From Bdellovibrionales bacterium (GTDB lineage: Bacteria; Bdellovibrionota; Bacteriovoracia; Bacteriovoracales; Bacteriovoracaceae): a stretch of DNA of 17,879 bases. Location: assembly GCA_005791855.1 (NCBI GenBank), contig SXUH01000319.1, positions 1 to 17,879 on the forward strand, given 5' to 3'. The notes beneath the pieces are model-generated. The model worked only from the letters and a program-made list of their open reading frames with translations, did not search any database and was not told the origin of the DNA. Below, piece by piece: positions 15,301 to 17,879 of the stretch. Positions within the stretch are counted from its first letter, which is position 1. Every line of letters starts with the position of its first letter. The position numbers and the translations under genes are program-made.

Positions 15301-15446
15301 GCCTCACCTCCGGAACCATCCTCACCCTCATCTTCATTCCGCCGGCCTACGCCCTGGTGGAAGACTGGGTGGCCTTCATCACGAGGAACCGGTTCATCCG
15401 GCGGATCTACAACATTCCGTTCCTGCAGGACAAAGAGGCCCCCTGA
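12321..15446 (+). CDS. RND-family efflux pump, inner-membrane subunit
   Basis: 1041 residues, typical of AcrB-like HAE1 pumps. It begins with a transmembrane helix (FFIRNFKLTIVLTFFLVILG), then a large periplasmic porter region, helices 2-6 from about residue 335, a second periplasmic region and helices 8-12 from about residue 855. Helix 4 reads GNLVDNSIVITDN: Asp400 matches AcrB Asp407, while Asn401 replaces Asp408. Helix 10 reads TGIIVNSGIVLIEF, with Asn925 at the AcrB Lys940 position. This relay variant occurs in many RND branches, so I do not read it as loss of function. It starts 2 bp after the TolC-like stop and must share its mRNA. No periplasmic adaptor (AcrA-type) gene lies nearby, although these pumps normally need one. 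Substrate unknown. Confidence 0.92.
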   Translation: MDFLVNFFIRNFKLTIVLTFFLVILGAQGLLRMNSEAWPQVDFATAVITTQYKGASPEDIEALITKPIEDEIRTVSGLKDVKSTSQSGLSMIMVRIDMDNVDEDEVMDDLQKAVQRVSKLPSDLEQQPKFVELKSDEFPAIEIAVIGSGEKRQRDAIADLLKDEIEDIPAAKEVRPTGFREREFTIELDRVKMDQLHIGVTEVLGKLQSRNVSIPGGDMEKGKHKDLVKLEAKVKDVKDLRDLVVRSNINGQAVLLGDIARIEDGAEEPRTLANYNGEEAVLLTVNKKSGADTLKLAAEVRELIKRYEKTWKGKARFKAYYDEGNLVDDKLSTLSNNALSGLFLLFVFLLIFMPGWIGVMAGLSLPIGIMATFGLMPAFGLNLDSMSILAFIIAMGNLVDNSIVITDNFINLRREGMDIIPAVERSVKELWAPITATVLTTIASFLPMLVTKGIMGEFIRPIPIVVSLALVVSLVESFFLLPMRLVFVGKKVKKETGDKSHWFDRWKQKFEVFMRWVVTHRYLTVGGCLGLILASFLLMVFGNKFVLFPAEQIEVYSVRIEAPRGTSIETTAGYAAELSREILKRTPEWTREVTGRAGTSKFAPDDPKGGDGDSQGLILIYANDFAKFNVPHTQYLGELRKIDTKKYGTVTFEELINGPPVGSPINATFRSDNPESLQAVLDHMLARLGPIKGVMDLKVDDVVDADEVLVNLNYKEADTRGVSVADVGTTLRTALGGIYVSEVTLNNKEVNLNVKFQDTYKTSPKELGEIKIMDRQGNLIPLGAIAKFEARKGTPQVKRFDFKRARTVVGNIDEKLVTAYDVNQVIKKEWAQLTTRYPDVSLVFGGVEESTQESMQSLFAALVLAIVGIFALLVFMFHSFLRPFIIMMTIPLGFIGFSVAFFLHGKPISFLALIGIIGLTGIIVNSGIVLIEFIELARKDGMSLEEALVKASSQRLLAVVATAFSTMLGLFPTAYGIGGQDQMLIPITLAMAWGLTSGTILTLIFIPPAYALVEDWVAFITRNRFIRRIYNIPFLQDKEAP

Positions 15447-15457
15447 GAGGAGGGGCC
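15437..15457 (+). terminator. weak hairpin at the end of the RND gene
   Basis: GGCCCC (15437-15442) pairs with GGGGCC (15452-15457) across a 9-base loop that contains the pump stop codon. There is no T tract, so it may only stabilise the 3' end or act with Rho. Confidence 0.25.
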
Positions 15458-15564
15458 CGTCCGCGCCTACGCAGGAAGTTGGCGAATCAGGATTTGGCCC
15501 CATCCCTCGTGCCGGACTCCGCGACGGGACTCCAGCCTGTTAGCCTCCGCTACCATAAGATTCC

Positions 15565-15601
15565 AGGCCCGGGCCTCCCAGTCGTGTTCTAACCCTATAA
15601 T
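15565..15601 (+). promoter_or_regulatory. TATAAT box with a 12-bp palindrome at the -35 position
   Basis: A consensus TATAAT lies at 15596-15601, about 38 bp before the ATG at 15639. No TTGACA-like box lies at 16-18 bp spacing; that place is taken by the perfect palindrome AGGCCCGGGCCT (15565-15576). A weak or activator-dependent promoter is possible. The rest of the 192-bp interval 15447-15638 shows nothing else I can support. Confidence 0.4.
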
Positions 15602-15638
15602 ACTCCGAGAACCAGGGCCCTCCCTTTAAGGAGTCAGC

Positions 15639-16013
15639 ATGAAACTTCTAGCTCTCACGGTCTTCCTCCTGTCTCTCGTCCCGGAACCGGCCCAGGCGCA
15701 GAAGACGAACTTCAGCTTCGTTCGGGAATTCTCCCTCTCCGTCATCACGAACTTCGGGAACCCGCTCATCGTTCCGAAGGGAGAGGCAGCGTGCCTCAGC
15801 CATCCGCTCTCCGAAGATTTTCTCTGGTTGATCGACTACAACAATGAAGACCCTCAGGGCTTTAGATTCGGCTGCCAGGATCACATAAATGCCAAGACCG
15901 CGGGGAAGGGCGAGTTCACTCGAGGGAAGTTCGCCAATCCTCGGACACGGCTCGACCAGTTTGGCCAGTGTCGGTTCGCGGCGGATAGAATTTGCTACTA
16001 CCGGCTCCCCTGA
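15639..16013 (+). CDS. exported protein with four cysteines, unknown function
   Basis: 124 residues. AAGGAG precedes the ATG, and a Sec signal peptide follows (MKLLALTVFLLSLVPEPAQA, then QKTNF). The mature part, about 104 residues, contains four cysteines (EAACLS, FGCQD, GQCRF, RICYY), enough for two disulfides, and a likely beta-rich core. I recognise no family. It stands alone: a -10 box lies upstream and a strong bidirectional terminator 38 bp downstream. Confidence 0.8.
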   Translation: MKLLALTVFLLSLVPEPAQAQKTNFSFVREFSLSVITNFGNPLIVPKGEAACLSHPLSEDFLWLIDYNNEDPQGFRFGCQDHINAKTAGKGEFTRGKFANPRTRLDQFGQCRFAADRICYYRLP

Positions 16014-16050
16014 CCTCCCACCTTCAAACCTTTCCAGATCCCCTAAAACG

Positions 16051-16082
16051 AAAAGAACCGGGTCAAGGCCCGGTTCTTTTTT
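16051..16082. terminator. bidirectional intrinsic terminator
   Basis: A 12-bp perfect stem, AAAAGAACCGGG (16051-16062) and CCCGGTTCTTTT (16069-16080), closes a 6-base loop. It is followed by further T's on the plus strand and matched by an A run on the other side. It lies between two convergent genes and can end both transcripts. Confidence 0.93.
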
Positions 16083-16109
16083 ATTTCGAATAACTAACTC
16101 TACCTCGAA

Positions 16110-16460
16110 CTAGATCTTCTGGATCGAGTACACGTCGAAGGTCTCGTGAGAAGCAGCGTAGCGACCGCCGTTCGCCTTCGGTACGCAGGCCGTGTCCACC
16201 TGGACGTAGATTTCCTTGCTACCTTCGTGGATCTCAACGTAGTTGCCGGTTTTGAAGGCATACGGATGAGCTTTGGCCCGTGGGCTGAAGGCGAAGTGGC
16301 GAAGAGTTCCAGTTAACGCACCAGCACCGACTGGGCATCGGCCCACTCGCTTGATTGTCAGAGTCACAGAAGAATCGCCGTTGATGATGTACTTGCCTGC
16401 GGGGTGTGCCAAGGCACCAAGAGAGAACACCAGAAGAGCAGAAGCGAAAATCGTTTTCAT
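16110..16460 (-). CDS. small exported protein, unknown function
   Basis: 116 residues. AAGGAA lies before the ATG and a Sec signal peptide follows (MKTIFASALLVFSLGALA, then HPAGKY). The mature part, about 98 residues, is beta-rich with two cysteines (GRCPVG and DTACVP) that could form one disulfide. No family recognised. It shares the bidirectional terminator with the convergent exported protein and is divergent from the cytochrome lipoprotein gene. Confidence 0.8.
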   Translation of the reverse strand: MKTIFASALLVFSLGALAHPAGKYIINGDSSVTLTIKRVGRCPVGAGALTGTLRHFAFSPRAKAHPYAFKTGNYVEIHEGSKEIYVQVDTACVPKANGGRYAASHETFDVYSIQKI

Positions 16461-16494
16461 GAAATTCCTTTTTTTGTGTTTACTTTGATGGTTT

Positions 16495-16503
16495 TATTTA
16501 GCA
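16495..16503 (-). promoter_or_regulatory. possible extended -10 for the small exported protein
   Basis: On the minus strand TGC followed by TAAATA ends 35 bp upstream of the ATG at 16460. It fits an extended -10 element, but no good -35 box is visible. Confidence 0.28.
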
Positions 16504-16517
16504 CATTCCCGTTTGTC

Positions 16518-16910
16518 ATGACTAACATATTTTTTATTTTACTCGTGCTCCTCTTTACATCCTGCGTTCCGATCGGAAAGAAATCTAAATTGAGTTTTAC
16601 GCCCGAAAGTCTTCCACAGGTCGAAGCCGTCATCCCCGAGAACGTCTCCTACGAATTCCTAAAGAAAGAGATCCTCACTCCCCACTGCATTAAATGCCAT
16701 GACCGGATGGGAACAGAAGCGGGTCTCGCCTGGTGGCTGGTTCCCGGTGTGGTTGAGGAGAGCGAGCTCTTCCTCGCCATGGAAGACGGGTCCATGCCTC
16801 CGGGCCGCGCGGCCACCACGCGGGAGCTCGAGATCGTCCGCCGGTACGTCGAGCAGCTAAAACCGAGAGCGGTGAAGCCTCCGCGTCTGGAAGCCGAGTT
16901 CGTGCGCTAG
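16518..16910 (+). CDS. lipoprotein c-type cytochrome, single heme
   Basis: 130 residues from the ATG at 16518, chosen because it opens a short lipoprotein signal with a lipobox-like LFTSC (Cys16). In-frame ATGs at 16488 and 16404 lie upstream, the second being inside the divergent gene; no start has a convincing ribosome-binding site and 16488 remains possible. Covalent heme attachment is shown by CIKCH (Cys57, Cys60, His61), and GSMPPG (Met93) supplies a likely distal ligand followed by a helix ELEIVRRYVEQL. This matches small class I-like cytochrome c modules. It would act as a membrane-anchored electron carrier on the periplasmic side; partner unknown. Its last 54 bp overlap the 3' end of the lipocalin gene on the other strand. 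Confidence 0.82.
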   Translation: MTNIFFILLVLLFTSCVPIGKKSKLSFTPESLPQVEAVIPENVSYEFLKKEILTPHCIKCHDRMGTEAGLAWWLVPGVVEESELFLAMEDGSMPPGRAATTRELEIVRRYVEQLKPRAVKPPRLEAEFVR

Positions 16911-17378
16911 GGTCAGGTACTCCTTACGCACCTCCTCGGGCCACTCCTCCGGAGTCCGCGACATGAGCCAGAGGGACCTCCGGTCCTCGGACCCGACCAT
17001 CACGAAGTCGTAGTCCGGGTCGAGCTTGATGATGTTGTAGTCCCCCGTCACCCGGAAGAGCCGGGTGAAGAAGTCGTCGAAGGTCACCACGAAGCGGGAG
17101 TTGTCCGGAGCATTCTTCACCACCGCCTTCCCGGAGATCTTCGAGAGACCACGCTTCCGCAGGCAGGTGTTGAGCACGCTGAGGGTCTTCTCTTCCAGGA
17201 CGTCGTAGTCGGCGGTCTGCCCGTCGCAGCCGAAGGTGAAGAACTGCGGGAGCGAATAGTGCGCGTACCACCGGCCGACGTAGCGAGTGACGTCCACGTT
17301 CCGTTCCACCGGGAGCGCGCGCGCGAGGAGGGTTTCGGAGAAAAGCAGGACGAGGAAAGCGATGGCCAGAGGTCTCAT
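16857..17378 (-). CDS. bacterial lipocalin, Blc-like
   Basis: 173 residues from the ATG at 17378, chosen because AAGGAAGGATC precedes it and a signal peptide follows (MRPLAIAFLVLLFSETLLARA). The longer frame back to 17549 adds a signal-less, basic leader and is rejected. The lipocalin signature GRWYAHYSLPQFF follows the signal, and the second conserved region DYNIIKLDPDYDFVMVGSED, then SLWLMSRTP, matches Blc, a barrel that binds lysophospholipids at the outer membrane. Unlike E. coli Blc there is no lipobox cysteine, so it is probably soluble in the periplasm. Two Cys (FGCDG, NTCLRK) may form a disulfide. The 3' end overlaps the cytochrome gene by 54 bp. Confidence 0.9.
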   Translation of the reverse strand: MRPLAIAFLVLLFSETLLARALPVERNVDVTRYVGRWYAHYSLPQFFTFGCDGQTADYDVLEEKTLSVLNTCLRKRGLSKISGKAVVKNAPDNSRFVVTFDDFFTRLFRVTGDYNIIKLDPDYDFVMVGSEDRRSLWLMSRTPEEWPEEVRKEYLTLAHELGFQTRRLHRSRF

Positions 17379-17538
17379 GGGATCCTTCCTTTGAACGAGA
17401 ATCTCCCACCTTCGTACCACGGACGCAGGAGAAGTCACGTGGACAACATTCGAACAACGCTGACGTTGAGCGGCGCCCGGATTCGGCAGTGGTCTTGCAT
17501 GCTCTCCCCCTGTACCGAATGACTCCAAAGGAGAGAAC

Positions 17539-17879
17539 ATGGAAAACATCCATAGTAGCGTCGAGCGGGCAGCCGCAACTAACAGTATTCCTTACCTTGA
17601 CAAAGAGCACGGTTATTACGGGAGTGCAACGGTCACCAATGGGACGGAGGAGATCTTCACCTTCTGCAAGGACCCGCGGAACGTGGAAAAAGTCCTCGCG
17701 AACCTTCCGAAGGGGACGAAGAACTTCCTCCAGCTCAGGCTGGTGGTAACCGAACGAATCGGTCCGGAAGAGTACCGGCTCCGGTGGGAGAACCGGGGCG
17801 CGAAGGCCCCGAAGGGCACCCTCACCTTCCTCCTGAAGCCGAGGCCCCACAAGGGCGGGACCATCATCACCGCGGAGGC
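17539..17879 (+). CDS. SRPBCC-fold (polyketide cyclase/START-like) protein, 5' part
   Basis: The first 113 codons are in the window and the frame is still open at the right edge. AAAGGAGAG precedes the ATG at good spacing. After a short leader the segment SATVTNGTEEIFTFCKDPRN has the typical start of the SRPBCC/cyclase fold (a strand, a proline-poor helix, a DxxN turn). WENRGAKAPKGTLTFLLKPR then GGTIITAE resembles the later strands, where this family reads W...G..RF.P...GGT.V. The fold binds hydrophobic ligands; function is not predictable from it. It is divergent from the lipocalin gene, with 160 bp between the start codons, where I see no convincing promoter. Confidence 0.75.
   Translation, partial: MENIHSSVERAAATNSIPYLDKEHGYYGSATVTNGTEEIFTFCKDPRNVEKVLANLPKGTKNFLQLRLVVTERIGPEEYRLRWENRGAKAPKGTLTFLLKPRPHKGGTIITAE

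Noticed and set aside
12315..15503. Minus-strand open frame of 1062 codons opposite the RND gene
   Set aside because: It is a composition shadow: the strong C/G third-position bias leaves the antisense frame open. Its translation is low-complexity, rich in Asp, Glu, Val, Leu, His and Arg, with no domain.
15447..15638. tRNA or small RNA gene between the RND gene and the next exported protein
   Set aside because: No cloverleaf, and no terminator before the next gene start. Only a -10 box and a palindrome could be supported.
17379..17549. N-terminal extension of the lipocalin
   Set aside because: The extension is basic and signal-less, while the internal ATG at 17378 has a strong ribosome-binding site followed by a signal peptide.
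1..17879. CRISPR array, insertion sequence or attachment-site repeats
   Set aside because: No spaced direct repeats, transposase or integrase genes, or terminal repeats were seen on reading both strands. The HNH remnant is the only mobile-type trace.

Overview
The window reads as a moderately GC-rich chromosome segment from a Gram-negative bacterium. It encodes outer-membrane barrels, Sec signal peptides, a lipoprotein, a TolC/RND pair and a Blc-like lipocalin. Genes are packed tightly and often overlap, with C- or G-ending codons. The many short exported cysteine-containing proteins and the HNH-endonuclease fragment at the left edge remind me of Bdellovibrionota, but that placement is a guess. 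I see no rRNA, tRNA, CRISPR or complete mobile element.

Left edge (1-316): the first codons of a minus-strand gene, then the start-less C-terminal part of an HNH endonuclease.

Siderophore region (327-8716): two divergent units leave one 142-bp intergenic region with back-to-back sigma70-type promoters and a dyad between them. Leftward lie an MFS transporter (probable exporter) and a translationally coupled small cytosolic protein. Rightward lies a five-gene operon: a novel exported protein, a fused NIS synthetase plus IucB-type acyltransferase, an IucC-type NIS synthetase, an IucD-type lysine/ornithine N-hydroxylase and an outer-membrane beta-barrel. The enzymes reproduce iucA-iucB-iucC-iucD order, with A and B fused. 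The expected product is a citrate-based bis-hydroxamate of aerobactin type: the amine is N-hydroxylated, acylated, then two arms are condensed to citrate. No TonB-dependent receptor is present. The exported first protein and the non-TonB barrel at the operon end are the best candidates for something undescribed.

Middle region (8768-10668): a DUF1905 protein, a secreted NodB-type polysaccharide deacetylase, a thioredoxin-like protein and an exported cysteine protein.

Efflux region (10846-15446): a TolC-family gene split by an in-frame TAG, then a complete RND pump, with no periplasmic adaptor gene beside them. The TolC start codon sits in the loop of a perfect 9-bp inverted repeat and has no Shine-Dalgarno sequence.

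Right part (15639-17879): two convergent exported proteins share a strong bidirectional terminator. They are followed by a c-type cytochrome lipoprotein overlapping the 3' end of a lipocalin gene by 54 bp, and the start of a SRPBCC-fold protein cut by the window end.
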